A stretch of DNA of 64,000 nt from Paenibacillus ginsengihumi DSM 21568 (GCF_000380965.1 NZ_KB905549.1:92261-156260), one strand, 5' to 3'. Shown: positions 40,810 to 49,949, numbered from the stretch's first letter. Numbers and translations are program-made. Notes: generated by a model not told the origin, from the sequence alone.

Positions 40810-42252
40810 CTACTTTCGCTCCGACGAATCGTCCCCTCTCAGGGCAGTCCGCCGCCGCGCCACGCCGTCTTCGTAGGCTGCGATGATGACGGCGTCTCTC
40901 ACCTTCTCCACCACGTTATGATTGAACACGCTTGGTATAATGTAATGCTCGTTCAGCTCGTCCTCGCCGACGACCGAAGCGATCGCATAGGCCGCGGCCA
41001 GCTTCATCGATTCGGTAATCCGGGAAGCGCGGCAATCGAGCACGCCCCGGAAAATGCCCGGGAAGCACAGCACGTTGTTGATCTGGTTCGGGTAATCGGA
41101 ACGGCCGGTCGCCATGACGCGAACGTAAGGCTCCGCTTCCTCCGGAGCAATCTCCGGCGTCGGGTTGGCCATGGCGAAGACGATCGGATCGCGGCCCATG
41201 CGCTTCACATCCTCTACGGAGAGCACCCGCGGTCCGGACAGCCCGATGAAAATATCCGCGCCGGCAATGACATCGGACAGCTTCCCGCTCTCCCCGTGCG
41301 GATTCGTGTGCTCGGCGTACCACCGCCACGCGGCGTTCGCATACTCTCGCCCGCGAACGATTGCGCCTTCGCGGTCGACGCCGACGATGTTCGTAATGCC
41401 GGCGGCATGCAGCATCTTCGTGCAAGCAATGCCGGCGGCTCCGATGCCGCAGACGACGACCTTGCACGCTTCGAGCCGTTTGCCGACGATTTTGGCCGCG
41501 TTGATAAGTCCCGCCAAGATGACGACGGCCGTTCCGTGCTGATCGTCGTGAAAGACGGGAATGTCGAGCTCCTGAATCAGCCTCTCTTCGATCTCGAAGC
41601 AGCGCGGCGACGAGATGTCTTCCAGGTTAATGCCGCCGAATGAAGGCGCCAGCGCCTTGACGATGGCAATGATCTCCTCGGTATCCTGCGTGTTCAGGCA
41701 GAGCGGAAAAGCATCCACGCCCGCCATCTGCTTGAACAGCATCGCCTTGCCCTCCATCACCGGCATCGCCGCCTCCGGTCCGATGTTGCCGAGCCCCAGC
41801 ACCGCCGAGCCGTCCGACACGACGGCTACAGTGTTGCGCTTGATGGTCAATGTGTGAGCTTTGGACGGGTCCTCGTGGATGGCCATGCAGACGCGCGCGA
41901 CGCCCGGCGTATAGACGCGCGACAAGTCGTCGCGGTTCTTGATCGGCAGCTTCGGCACCGTTTCGATTTTGCCGCCGAGGTGCATCAGGAACGTCTGGTC
42001 GGAGACGTTGATGACCCGGACGCCGGGAAGCACGCCCAGCTTCTCGACGATCAGATCGCTCTGCTGCTGGTCGGTAATATTGACGGTTATATCGCGAATC
42101 GTCGTCGTCCGTCCGGCCTGGGTGACGTCGATAGCGACGATATCCCCTCCGGCGTCGTTGATCGCTGTTGCGATTTGTCCGAATGACGAGACGCTCTTGT
42201 CGATTTCCAGCCGCAAAATAATGTTCGTGCTTCCGCTAATATTCGCTGCCAT
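40810..42252 (-). CDS. NAD(P)-dependent malic enzyme with N-terminal ACT domain
   Basis: 480 residues. Residues about 8-85 form an ACT domain (IILRLEIDKSVSSFGQIATAIN); the rest is a malic enzyme that oxidatively decarboxylates malate to pyruvate: VYTPGVARVCMAI, SDGSAVLGLGNIGPEAAMPVMEGKA, LEDISSPRCFEIEERL, FHDDQHGTAVV (metal site) and VVVCGIGAAGIACTKML (nucleotide site). The ACT domain suggests allosteric control by a small metabolite. Single leftward gene with its own terminator. Confidence 0.95.
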   Translation of the reverse strand: MAANISGSTNIILRLEIDKSVSSFGQIATAINDAGGDIVAIDVTQAGRTTTIRDITVNITDQQQSDLIVEKLGVLPGVRVINVSDQTFLMHLGGKIETVPKLPIKNRDDLSRVYTPGVARVCMAIHEDPSKAHTLTIKRNTVAVVSDGSAVLGLGNIGPEAAMPVMEGKAMLFKQMAGVDAFPLCLNTQDTEEIIAIVKALAPSFGGINLEDISSPRCFEIEERLIQELDIPVFHDDQHGTAVVILAGLINAAKIVGKRLEACKVVVCGIGAAGIACTKMLHAAGITNIVGVDREGAIVRGREYANAAWRWYAEHTNPHGESGKLSDVIAGADIFIGLSGPRVLSVEDVKRMGRDPIVFAMANPTPEIAPEEAEPYVRVMATGRSDYPNQINNVLCFPGIFRGVLDCRASRITESMKLAAAYAIASVVGEDELNEHYIIPSVFNHNVVEKVRDAVIIAAYEDGVARRRTALRGDDSSERK

Positions 42253-42537
42253 GGCCCGTGAGCTCCCTCCATTTTGATCGATTTATAACTGTTATTGAAA
42301 CTTCATCCTGTTATTGAATTTAATGATAGCATAACAGCGGCGGTACGCCAAAAGGAAAGTTCACCTGCCCCATGCGCAAGCCGCCGCCAAACGGGACTTC
42401 CGGGGGCTCCGGGGGGGCTCCAGGGGGCTCCAGGGCGCTCCCGTTTCCTCGCTCGCCGTGATCCGGCGAATCCCGCCCAGCCCGCTGCTGCGGCAGCGCC
42501 AACGTAAGCGATAAGAACGACAAGCGGCAGCATGCGC

Positions 42538-44130
42538 CTACCGGCCGATGCAGGCGCGCATGCGCCCGACGCCGAGCGCCATCTCTTCTTCCGTCAGCGC
42601 GGCAAAATGAAAATAAGCGCCGATGCGAAGGCGGCCTGCCGCTGCCGCGACGGGCTGCGTCTCCGACCAGCGGACGCCGGCTTCGGCGCATGCCTGCTTG
42701 AAGCTTGCATACCGCTGCTCCGAATGCTTCCACCACCCGAACAGATGCAGACCTGCATCGCTTTCGACCCAATCGAACAAGCCGGACAGCTCGCCATGCA
42801 GCAGCCGGCGCAGCGCGTCGAATTTCCGGCTGTACAGCCGCTTCATTCTGCGCAGATGGCGCTCGTAAGATCCGGCCGCCATGAACGCGGCCAGAGCGCG
42901 CTGCTCGAGCGGGTTGACCGGATACGGCTCGTACAGCGCCTGCGCTTGCGCGAACGGGGAAATCAGCCCGTGCGGCAGCACCGCGTAGCCGATACGGAAG
43001 GCGGGCGGCAGCGTTTTGGTGAAGCTGCCGATATAGATCACCCGACCGTCGCCGTCCAGCGTCTTGAGCGGCTCGAGGCTGCGCCCGCGGTGGCGGAACT
43101 CGCTGTCGTAATCGTCTTCGACGATGACGGCCTCCCGCTCCGCCGCCCAGCGAAGCAATGCGAGCCGCCGCTCCAGGCTGAGCACGGCCCCGGTCGGGAA
43201 CTGCCGCGCCGGCGTGACGAACAGCAGCCGGGCGTCCCAGGCGGCGGGAACGATGCCTGCATCGTCCACCTCGGCCCAGATCGGGCGCCCCCCCGCGGCC
43301 AGCACCGCCCGCCGAATGCCGGCAAAGCCGGGCCGCTCCATGACGGCGGCGTCGCCCGGGTTCAGCAGCAGCTGCGCCAGCAGGGCGATCGCCTGCATCG
43401 AGCCGCCGCCGACGGCGATCTGTTCAGGCTGGACCGCAATGCCCCGCGACCGCCGCAAATAGCGGGCGATGCTCTCGCGCAGCGGCCAATAGCCCTGCGC
43501 CGTCATCAGCTCGTCCGGCGGGGCGCTTCCCAGCTTGCGCACCTGCGCATACATCAGGCGGTTCCATTCCTCATGCGGAAAGCTGCGAAAATCGGGCCAT
43601 CCCGCCCTGAAATCGACCAGCCGCGGCTCCCCGTTATGCAGCGGAGCAAAGTCTTTGCGGGACGTCGATTCACTCGATGCAGGCTTGTCGCCTGCGGCTT
43701 CTCGTCCGCCTGGCCGATTTCCGCTGTCATGCCGCCGAACGTCTGGCGCAGCGGACGCTGCGGCTGCCTGATGCGGCCTCTCCGGGGCGGCAGCCGGTTT
43801 TCCCGCCTCCTCCAGCCTTGCTGCCCAAGCCGACAAGCGAAACTGCGGCTCGTCCCGCTCCGCTGCAACAGATAACCCGGCATCATATGCCGTAAACGTG
43901 CCGCGTCCGGTCTCGCAGGACAAATACCCTTCGGAGGCCAGCATCTCATACACCTGGTTGACCGTGCCCCTGGACAAGCCGTACATTTCGGCCAACGCCC
44001 GGGTGGACGGCAGCCGCGTGCGAACCGGCAGCGTCCCCTTCACCATGCTGTCGCGCAGCGCGTGATACAAAGCCGCCGATTTCGTCGGGTGACGATCTTT
44101 GTACAGCTCGTATGGAATATGGAATTGCAT
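42538..44130 (-). CDS. MocR/PdxR-type transcription regulator (GntR HTH + aminotransferase domain)
   Basis: 530 residues. Residues 10-80 are a GntR winged helix (KSAALYHALRDSMVKG, LPSTRALAEMYGLSRGTVNQVYEML); after a low-complexity linker with Ala/Ser runs comes a fold-type I aminotransferase domain with the PLP lysine in GSFTKTLPPAFRIGY. MocR proteins sense PLP or related amines. Start ATG 44130; the frame upstream has no homology. Divergent from a PNPOx-fold gene at 44283, the arrangement seen for regulators of vitamin B6 metabolism. Confidence 0.93.
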   Translation of the reverse strand: MQFHIPYELYKDRHPTKSAALYHALRDSMVKGTLPVRTRLPSTRALAEMYGLSRGTVNQVYEMLASEGYLSCETGRGTFTAYDAGLSVAAERDEPQFRLSAWAARLEEAGKPAAAPERPHQAAAASAAPDVRRHDSGNRPGGREAAGDKPASSESTSRKDFAPLHNGEPRLVDFRAGWPDFRSFPHEEWNRLMYAQVRKLGSAPPDELMTAQGYWPLRESIARYLRRSRGIAVQPEQIAVGGGSMQAIALLAQLLLNPGDAAVMERPGFAGIRRAVLAAGGRPIWAEVDDAGIVPAAWDARLLFVTPARQFPTGAVLSLERRLALLRWAAEREAVIVEDDYDSEFRHRGRSLEPLKTLDGDGRVIYIGSFTKTLPPAFRIGYAVLPHGLISPFAQAQALYEPYPVNPLEQRALAAFMAAGSYERHLRRMKRLYSRKFDALRRLLHGELSGLFDWVESDAGLHLFGWWKHSEQRYASFKQACAEAGVRWSETQPVAAAAGRLRIGAYFHFAALTEEEMALGVGRMRACIGR

Positions 44131-44164
44131 GCCAGGCCGCCCCCGTTCCAGCGTATGTCGCTTG

Positions 44165-44195
44165 AATTGGTCTAATAAAATTAATCTAAATTGGC
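44165..44195. promoter_or_regulatory. Candidate MocR operator in the divergent gap
   Basis: AATTGG-TCTAAT (44165-44176) and TCTAAA-TTGG (44185-44194) form a short repeated word TCTAA(T/A) spaced 14 bases apart in an AT-rich island between the divergent regulator and oxidase genes. MocR regulators commonly bind paired direct repeats near their own promoter. Only the repeat is seen; binding is inferred. Confidence 0.35.
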
Positions 44196-44282
44196 TCTTT
44201 TCGATTGTCAATAAAAGGCGTAAACTTCAATTTCAAATACGACTTCTTGCAAGCCAATTGAGCACCGGGAGGAGAAAATGCA

Positions 44283-44918
44283 ATGAGAAGAAGCGAATTT
44301 GCCATGGAAGAACAAGAGGAGCTCGCGCGTTTTTTGGAAGAAATGAGCTTCGGCGTGCTGGGCACGTTGGGGGACGACGGGTATCCGGAGCTGACCCCGA
44401 TCAATTTTGTGTATTATGAGAACAGCCTCTTTTTTCACGGAAGCCGGGTCGGTCAAAAAATGCGCAATCTGGCCGCGCGTCCGCAGGTTACCTTCAGCGT
44501 AGCCAAAGAATACGCCATCGTCCCGTCCTACTTCTCGAACGACAAGCTGGCCTGTCCGGCAACGGCCTATTTCAAGTCGGTTATCATCAAGGGGGAAGCG
44601 GAAATCGTCAGCGACCTGGCCGGGAAAGCGGCCGCGCTCGGGGCGTTCATGCGCAAGCTCCAGCCTGAAGGCGGCTATGCGCCGATCGATCCGGCGGACC
44701 CGGACTACGCGCCCCAGCTCAAGGCGACCTCCATCGTGCGCATCCGCATCCGCGAGATGACCGGCAAATTCAAATTCGGGCAAAATTTGCGGGAGGAGCC
44801 GTTCCGCAAAGTGACGGATGGCCTTGAGCGCAGAGGCCGGGAACTGGATGCGGAGACAATCCGGCTGATGCGCATGTACTGTCCGCACCACAAATCGCCC
44901 GGCAGCGGCCGTTCCTGA
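44283..44918 (+). CDS. Pyridoxamine 5'-phosphate oxidase family protein (flavin split-barrel)
   Basis: 211 residues: FLEEMSFGVLGTLGDDGYPELTPINFVYYENSLFFHGSRVGQKMRNL is the FMN-binding split barrel of the NimA/PNPOx-like group; VTFSVAKEYAIVPSYF and ATAYFKSVIIKGEAEIV follow. This group includes flavin-dependent reductases and 5-nitroimidazole reductases besides B6 oxidases, so activity is open; it is not the canonical PdxH, lacking its C-terminal region. ATG 44283 has GGGAGGAG. Divergent from a MocR regulator that probably controls it. Confidence 0.87.
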   Translation: MRRSEFAMEEQEELARFLEEMSFGVLGTLGDDGYPELTPINFVYYENSLFFHGSRVGQKMRNLAARPQVTFSVAKEYAIVPSYFSNDKLACPATAYFKSVIIKGEAEIVSDLAGKAAALGAFMRKLQPEGGYAPIDPADPDYAPQLKATSIVRIRIREMTGKFKFGQNLREEPFRKVTDGLERRGRELDAETIRLMRMYCPHHKSPGSGRS

Positions 44919-45040
44919 CGGCCCGCAATTCAGAGACTTGCGCATTGCCGCCCGCCGCCGGGAGTAACGGCAGCTAACCGCGAAGCCGTGAAACGGCCCC
45001 GCGACGACAAGCGGCATGCTTGGCCTGATGCCAGGATCGC

Positions 45041-45139
45041 TCACATCCACTTGCGCTGATGCTCAGCCGCCCACTGCGCGAATGTTTGTGCCGGGCGGCC
45101 CGTTATTTTTCGACGGTCGGCAGAACAGTCGCTCCGATC
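45041..45139 (-). pseudogene. Remnant of an NmrA-like NAD(P)-binding protein (C-terminus only)
   Basis: A 32-codon open stretch ending at 45041 reads DRRKITGRPAQTFAQWAAEHQRKWM, the typical C-terminal end of NmrA/YbjT-type NAD(P)H-binding proteins (I-T-G-R-P..TF..W...H). A stop codon precedes it at once, and no other part of such a gene is found in 44919-45220 in any frame. It appears to be debris of a deleted gene. Confidence 0.55.
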
Positions 45140-45146
45140 TCAACAC

Positions 45147-45188
45147 AAAAAAAGGCTGAGCAGGCTCCAAGTCCTGCTCAACCTTTTT
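45147..45188. terminator. Bidirectional terminator after kduI
   Basis: AGGCTGAGCAGG / CCTGCTCAACCT stem (one mismatch), flanked by seven A on the left and five T on the right, so it can act in both directions. It ends the leftward kduI gene about 30 bases past its stop. Confidence 0.85.
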
Positions 45189-45219
45189 GTATTGTTATAC
45201 GCTGTGCGCCGACAAGCGA

Positions 45220-46053
45220 TTAGCGCAGATCCTTCATGGCGACCATGTCCATGTCGGTGAACTCCTGGTTCTCCCCGGCCATGCCCCAAATGAACGTGTA
45301 GTTGCTCGTGCCGACGCCGCTGTGAATCGACCAGCTCGGCGAGATGATCGCTTCCTCGTTGCGCACGACGAGATGGCGGGTTTCGGTCGGCTCGCCCATC
45401 ATATGGAATACGACGCCGTCTTCCGGCATGTCGAAGTACAGATAAATTTCCGAGCGGCGGTTGTGCGTATGGCAAGGCATCGTGTTCCACATATTGCCCG
45501 GCTTCAGCAGCGTCATGCCCATCACGAGCTGGCAGCTCTTCACGCCGTTCAGATGAATGAACTTGTAGATCGTGCGCTCGTTCGAATTCGTGATCGATCC
45601 GAGATGCTGCGGCTCGGCTTCGTCGATGCCGACCTTGACCGTCGGGTAGTTCTTGTGCGCCGGCGTGGAGTTGAAGTAGAAGCGCGCCGGGTTTGCCGCA
45701 TCCGCGCTGCGGAACTGCACGTCCCGATTGCCGAGGCCGATGTACAGGCAGTCCTTCGTGTTCAGCTCGTATTCGGTGCCGTCAACGGTAACGTAGCCCT
45801 TCGGCCCGATGTTGATGATGCCGATCTCGCGGCGCTCCAGGAAGTAGTCTGCGCCCATCTCGTGCTTGTCCGCCTCCAGCTTGATCGGCTCCTTCGTCGG
45901 AATAACGCCGCCGATGATGAAGCGGTCTACATGGGTGTATACCATGCTCAGCTGTCCGGGAACGAACAGATTTTGCATCAAATATTCTTGTCTCAGCTTC
46001 TCCGTATCGTACGATTTCGTTTCGGTCGGATTGGTGGCATAACGGATTTCCAT
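45220..46053 (-). CDS. kduI: 5-dehydro-4-deoxy-D-glucuronate isomerase
   Basis: 277 residues. KduI isomerises 4-deoxy-5-ketouronate from pectin or glycosaminoglycan breakdown to 2,5-diketo-3-deoxygluconate. Seen: MEIRYATNPTETKSYDTEKLRQEYL start, PARFYFNSTPAHKNYPT, the zinc site in MPCHTHNRRSEIYLYF (two His and Glu) and SWSIHSGVGTSNYTFIWG (third His). ATG 46053 lies after GGGAGGA. No kduD, pectate lyase or unsaturated glucuronyl hydrolase gene is nearby in this window. Immediately downstream of a DeoR-type regulator gene. Confidence 0.96.
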   Translation of the reverse strand: MEIRYATNPTETKSYDTEKLRQEYLMQNLFVPGQLSMVYTHVDRFIIGGVIPTKEPIKLEADKHEMGADYFLERREIGIINIGPKGYVTVDGTEYELNTKDCLYIGLGNRDVQFRSADAANPARFYFNSTPAHKNYPTVKVGIDEAEPQHLGSITNSNERTIYKFIHLNGVKSCQLVMGMTLLKPGNMWNTMPCHTHNRRSEIYLYFDMPEDGVVFHMMGEPTETRHLVVRNEEAIISPSWSIHSGVGTSNYTFIWGMAGENQEFTDMDMVAMKDLR

Positions 46054-46089
46054 AATGGCATATTCCTCCCCGTTCTATGGTTCCTCTCT

Positions 46090-46150
46090 ATTATAGTCTA
46101 TTTGTCCGTTTTAGTCCAAATGAAAAATTAATGAACCAAAATGAACCGAA
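46090..46150 (-). promoter_or_regulatory. kduI promoter with tandem 10-bp operator repeat
   Basis: Minus-strand -35 TTGGAC (46114-46119), 18-base spacer, -10 TATAAT (46090-46095). Directly upstream are two tandem 10-mers ATGAACCAAA and ATGAACCGAA (46131-46150, plus-strand reading), exactly one helical turn apart. Likely binding sites for the DeoR-family regulator encoded next door. Confidence 0.68.
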
Positions 46151-46162
46151 ACAGACACAACG

Positions 46163-46936
46163 TTATCCATCCTTCTCTGCCGCGCTGCGCAAAATGCGGA
46201 CGCCGGCTGCCTCGTATTTGCGCGCCAGCTCGTCCGGCAAGCCGGAATCGGTGATGATCGCCGCGACTTCCTCCAGCTTCGCGAACGTGATCAGCGCGCA
46301 CGTATCGAATTTGCTGTGATCGGCGATGCAGAACGATTGCTTCGCCGCCTGCAGCATGGCGCGTTTTTGCTCCATATGCATATGGGTAAAAATCGTGAAG
46401 CCATATTCCGGATGAATGCCGGTGGTGGACAGGAACGCCTTCTGCACGTTCAGCTTGCCGTAGAATCGGCCCGCATCCTCGCTGACGAGCATGTTCCGGC
46501 TGCGGAAGCCGCCCGGCACGACGAGCCGGATCTTATCCTTCTTGATCAGCTCGGCGATGATGTGCAGATCGTTCGTAATGACGGTGAGCGGCGCGTTGTC
46601 GAGCAGCCTCGCGATCGCAAGCGTCGTGCTGCCGCTGTCCAGGGCAATGATGTCGTTCGGCTCGATGTAGGTGAGCGCATGGCGCGCCGCCTCGTATTTC
46701 TCGCCCTCCTGCTTGTCGTTCGGCCGCTGATCCCGGAACAGGCCGGAATACGCTTCGTTGGCCAGCAGCGCGCCGCCATGCGTGCGCACCAGCAGCCCCT
46801 TGCCTTCCAGCTTCTCCAGGTCCCGCCGGATCGTCTTGCCGGTCACGCCGAGCTCTGCGGCCAGCTCGCTGACCGATACTTCCCCGCGGCCAATCAGCAG
46901 CTCCATAATTCTCTCGTATCGTTTGATCGCTGTCAC
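46163..46936 (-). CDS. DeoR/GlpR-family transcriptional regulator
   Basis: 257 residues. The N-terminal winged helix is IMELLIGRGEVSVSELAAELGVTGKTIRRDLEKLEGKGLLVRTHGGA, the DeoR signature; the C-terminal DeoRC sensor has IALDSGSTTLAIARLL, VITNDLHIIAEL, VPGGFRSRNMLVSEDA and FCIADHSKFD, a sugar-phosphate-binding isomerase-like fold. GTG 46936 has GGAGGTAGG. Adjacent and upstream of kduI on the same strand, so it probably controls uronate use. Confidence 0.95.
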   Translation of the reverse strand: MTAIKRYERIMELLIGRGEVSVSELAAELGVTGKTIRRDLEKLEGKGLLVRTHGGALLANEAYSGLFRDQRPNDKQEGEKYEAARHALTYIEPNDIIALDSGSTTLAIARLLDNAPLTVITNDLHIIAELIKKDKIRLVVPGGFRSRNMLVSEDAGRFYGKLNVQKAFLSTTGIHPEYGFTIFTHMHMEQKRAMLQAAKQSFCIADHSKFDTCALITFAKLEEVAAIITDSGLPDELARKYEAAGVRILRSAAEKDG

Positions 46937-47008
46937 GCCGCCTACCTCCGCTTTTTCGCTGTCAACGCCCGCCTGATGCGAAGCGTATCCCGCTGATGTC
47001 GTGACTTT

Positions 47009-47037
47009 ATCGTATCACAGCGCCGATGTCTTGTCAT
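47009..47037 (-). promoter_or_regulatory. SigA-type promoter of the DeoR-family gene
   Basis: Minus-strand -35 ATGACA (47032-47037), 17-base spacer ending TGA, and -10 TACGAT (47009-47014); the TGn before the -10 makes it an extended -10 promoter. The leader to GTG 46936 is about 65 bases. Confidence 0.55.
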
Positions 47038-47116
47038 GTCCGCCGTTCCCGTCACCAAATTGGCATTTTCGTCCCTCCGAATGAGCCAAAACTGACGTGA
47101 CGCTCCCCCGCGAAAG

Positions 47117-47125
47117 TGGTATAAT
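47117..47125 (+). promoter_or_regulatory. Extended -10 promoter of the aminotransferase gene
   Basis: TGG followed by TATAAT (47120-47125), a consensus extended -10. No good -35 lies at 17 bases (GTGACG). The start codon is 45 bases downstream. Confidence 0.55.
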
Positions 47126-47169
47126 GATGGCTAAATGCCAAAGAAAGTACATGGAAGGATGGACCCTCG

Positions 47170-48477
47170 ATGAACCCTCTTGCCCAAAAGCTGAACGAGA
47201 CGATTGCCGCCGAGAACAGTCACGTCTATGACATGCTCTCCGGGCTCGGACGCCAGATCTATTTTCCGAAGGAAGGCATTTTGAGCCAATCCGCCGAAGC
47301 GAAGGCCAAGGCGAAGACATTCAACGCCACGATCGGCACCGCTCTGGAGAACGGGCAGCCCATGCACTTGAAAGTCATTCAGGACACGCTTTCGGCTTAC
47401 AACCCGAAGGATCTTTACGAATACGCGCCGCCTGCCGGCAAGCCGGAACTGCGTTCGGCATGGCGCAGCAAGATGCTGGAGGAGAACCCTTCCCTCAAGG
47501 GCAAAAGCCTGGGCAATCCGATCGCGACCAACGCCCTGACGCACGGCCTGAGCATCGTCGCAGACCTGTTCGCGGATAGTGGCGACGCCGTCATCATACC
47601 GGACAAAAATTGGGAAAACTACGAGCTGACCTTCGGCATCCGCCGCGGCGCCGAGCTGGTCTACTATCCTTTATATAACGAGCAGCGCCGCTTCAACAGC
47701 GCCGCCCTGCGCGACGCGATCCTCGCTCAGAAAGACAAGGGCAAGGCCATCGTTATCCTGAACTTTCCGAACAACCCGACCGGCTACTCCCCGGGAGCGG
47801 AGGAAGGACAAGAGATCGTCGACGCCATCAAGGCGGGAGCGGAAGCGGGCATCAATGTCGTCGCCGTGACCGACGACGCCTATTTCGGATTGTTCTTCGA
47901 AGATTCCCTGCACGAATCGCTTGCGGGCCATCTGGCCGGTCTGCATCCCCGCGTGCTGTCCGTGAAGGTGGACGGAGCGACCAAGGAGGAGTACGTCTGG
48001 GGCTTCCGCGTCGGCTTCATCACCTACGCCGGTCAAAGCGAAGCGCTGCTGGCTGCGCTCGAGCAGAAGACGATGGGCATCATTCGCGCGACTATCTCCA
48101 GCGGTCCGCACCCGTCGCAAACGTTCGTGCTGCATGCGCTCAAGTCGCCGGAGTTCCATGCGCAGAAGCTGGAAAAGTTCCACATTATGAAAGGCCGCGC
48201 CAACCGCGTCAAAACGCTGCTCGATTCGGGCAAGTTCGACGACGCCTGGGAGTATTATCCGTTCAACTCCGGCTATTTTATGTGCCTGAAGCTGCGCTCC
48301 GTGAACGCCGAGACGCTGCGCACGCATCTGCTGGACCGCTACGGCATCGGCACAATCGCGCTCGGCGACACCGATCTTCGCGTCGCCTTCTCATGCATTG
48401 AGGAGAAGGATATCGACCAGCTGTTCGAGACGATCTATCAAGGCGTCAAAGACCTGGAGCAAGCCGCTGCAAAATAA
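47170..48477 (+). CDS. Aminotransferase class I/II (PLP fold type I)
   Basis: 435 residues. Domain signs: GKPELRSAWRSKML, NALTHGLSIVADLFADSGDAV, LNFPNNPTGYSPGAEEG, VVAVTDDAYFGLFFED, and the PLP lysine in VKVDGATKEEYVWGFRVGF. The C-terminal half closes with GIGTIALGDTDLRVAFSCIEE, including the Arg that binds substrate carboxylate. The exact amino donor and product are not resolvable; it is longer than typical aspartate aminotransferases. Single rightward gene with own promoter and terminator. Confidence 0.9.
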   Translation: MNPLAQKLNETIAAENSHVYDMLSGLGRQIYFPKEGILSQSAEAKAKAKTFNATIGTALENGQPMHLKVIQDTLSAYNPKDLYEYAPPAGKPELRSAWRSKMLEENPSLKGKSLGNPIATNALTHGLSIVADLFADSGDAVIIPDKNWENYELTFGIRRGAELVYYPLYNEQRRFNSAALRDAILAQKDKGKAIVILNFPNNPTGYSPGAEEGQEIVDAIKAGAEAGINVVAVTDDAYFGLFFEDSLHESLAGHLAGLHPRVLSVKVDGATKEEYVWGFRVGFITYAGQSEALLAALEQKTMGIIRATISSGPHPSQTFVLHALKSPEFHAQKLEKFHIMKGRANRVKTLLDSGKFDDAWEYYPFNSGYFMCLKLRSVNAETLRTHLLDRYGIGTIALGDTDLRVAFSCIEEKDIDQLFETIYQGVKDLEQAAAK

Positions 48478-48489
48478 CGGCAATAAATT

Positions 48490-48530
48490 GAGGACGTCCC
48501 CTGCCAAGGCGCGGGAGCGTCCTCTTTTTT
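48490..48530 (+). terminator. Rho-independent terminator of the aminotransferase gene
   Basis: GAGGACG / CGTCCTC stem followed by TTTTTT, 12 bases past the stop codon. Confidence 0.88.
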
Positions 48531-48695
48531 AATGATTTCAAGCTGCGTTAATGGAATTGCAACGACTCCTTTTGCCGACAATTTTGCCAGACCCGAATCT
48601 AGGTCCGATGCGGCACGCCCTGCGGCAGGCATGCACGCCGCGCATCGCCGCCGTGCGCGGGATGCTGCCAATTGGTGCCGTGCCACGGCTTATCG

Positions 48696-49949
48696 TCAGA
48701 TCAGCAGATTGAACAAGTCCGGGTCGTTGTTAAGCGCGCTGTAGCGGATGCCCTTGCGGTTCATCCGCTCGAGCAGCGGGGCGTAGTCTTCCTTCTGCTT
48801 CAGCTCGATGCCGACCAGCGCCGGACCGCTCTCCTTGCTCGTCTTCTTCGTATATTCGAAGTGGACGATATCGTCGGTCGGCCCGAGCACGTCGACCAGA
48901 AATTCGCGCAGCGCCCCGGCCCGCTGCGGGAAGTTGACGATAAAATAATGCTTCAGCCCTTCATAGAGGAGCGAGCGCTCCTTGATCTCCTGCATCCGGT
49001 CAATATCGTTGTTGCCGCCGCTGATGATGCAGACGACGTTCTTGCCGGCGATCTGCTCGCGGCAGAAGTCGAGCGCCGCGACCGGGAGCGCGCCGGCCGG
49101 CTCGGCCACGATGGCGTTCTCGTTGTACAGCTCGAGAATCGTCGTGCACACCTTTCCCTCCGGCACGACGACGATCTCGTCGACCACGCGGCGGCAAATG
49201 TCGTATGTCAGCTCTCCGACGCGGCGCACCGCCGTGCCGTCGACGAATTTGTCGATCTCTTCGAGCGTCACGACCTGCCCTTCATCCCGGGCGCGCTTCA
49301 TGGATGCCGCCCCGCTCGCCTCGACGCCGATCATCTTCGTCGCCGGGCTGACGCTCTTGATATAGGAGCCGACGCCGGCCATCAAGCCGCCGCCGCCGAT
49401 GCCGCCGAAGACGAAGTCGACCGGCTCCCGCATGTCGTTCAGCAGCTCCAGGCCGACTGTGCCTTGACCGGCGATAATCTTCGGATCGTCGAACGGATGA
49501 ATGAACGTCATCCCTTCCCGCTCGCTGCAGGCGACCGCCTCGCGCAACGAATCGTCGAACGTATCGCCGATCAGCATGACCTCGATGAACGAGCCGCCGA
49601 ACAGCTTCACCTGCGAAATTTTTTGCCTCGGCGTCGTCGCCGGCATGAAGATTTTGCCCGGGATTTGCAGCGCCTGGCACGAATAGGCGACGCCCTGCGC
49701 ATGATTGCCGGCGCTGGCGCACACGACGCCGCGGGCCAGCTGCTCCTCCGGCAGGCTGCGAATCAGATGATAGGCTCCGCGAATTTTAAACGACCGCACA
49801 ACCTGCAAGTCCTCGCGCTTCAAATAGACGTTGCAGCCATAGCGATCGGACAGGATGAAATTTTTTTGCAGCGGCGTATGCGCAACGACATCCTTCAGCA
49901 GTTGGCCGGCCATAAGAATTTCTTCCAAACGGATCGGCTCTCTAGCCAT
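48696..49949 (-). CDS. ilvA: Threonine ammonia-lyase (threonine deaminase)
   Basis: 417 residues. It converts threonine to 2-oxobutyrate for isoleucine synthesis. VYLKREDLQVVRSFKIRGAYH carries the PLP lysine, CASAGNHAQGVAYSC and FGGIGGGGLMAGVGSYI bind the cofactor phosphate, and after residue 330 there is one ACT-like regulatory domain (HYFIVNFPQRAGALREFLVDVLG) as in Bacillus IlvA, unlike the two in E. coli. No other ilv or leu genes are adjacent, and the start is supported by GGAGAAG. Confidence 0.95.
   Translation of the reverse strand: MAREPIRLEEILMAGQLLKDVVAHTPLQKNFILSDRYGCNVYLKREDLQVVRSFKIRGAYHLIRSLPEEQLARGVVCASAGNHAQGVAYSCQALQIPGKIFMPATTPRQKISQVKLFGGSFIEVMLIGDTFDDSLREAVACSEREGMTFIHPFDDPKIIAGQGTVGLELLNDMREPVDFVFGGIGGGGLMAGVGSYIKSVSPATKMIGVEASGAASMKRARDEGQVVTLEEIDKFVDGTAVRRVGELTYDICRRVVDEIVVVPEGKVCTTILELYNENAIVAEPAGALPVAALDFCREQIAGKNVVCIISGGNNDIDRMQEIKERSLLYEGLKHYFIVNFPQRAGALREFLVDVLGPTDDIVHFEYTKKTSKESGPALVGIELKQKEDYAPLLERMNRKGIRYSALNNDPDLFNLLI

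Noticed and set aside
42303..42533. Possible 76-residue membrane protein after the MocR gene (starts LPLVVLIAYVGAAAAAGWAG)
   Set aside because: It overlaps the MocR stop codon, has no ribosome site of its own, and its second half is translated from low-complexity GGGGCTCCA repeats.
45190..45220. Start of another gene after the terminator
   Set aside because: The stretch is only the 3' untranslated part of kduI; no start with a ribosome site exists.
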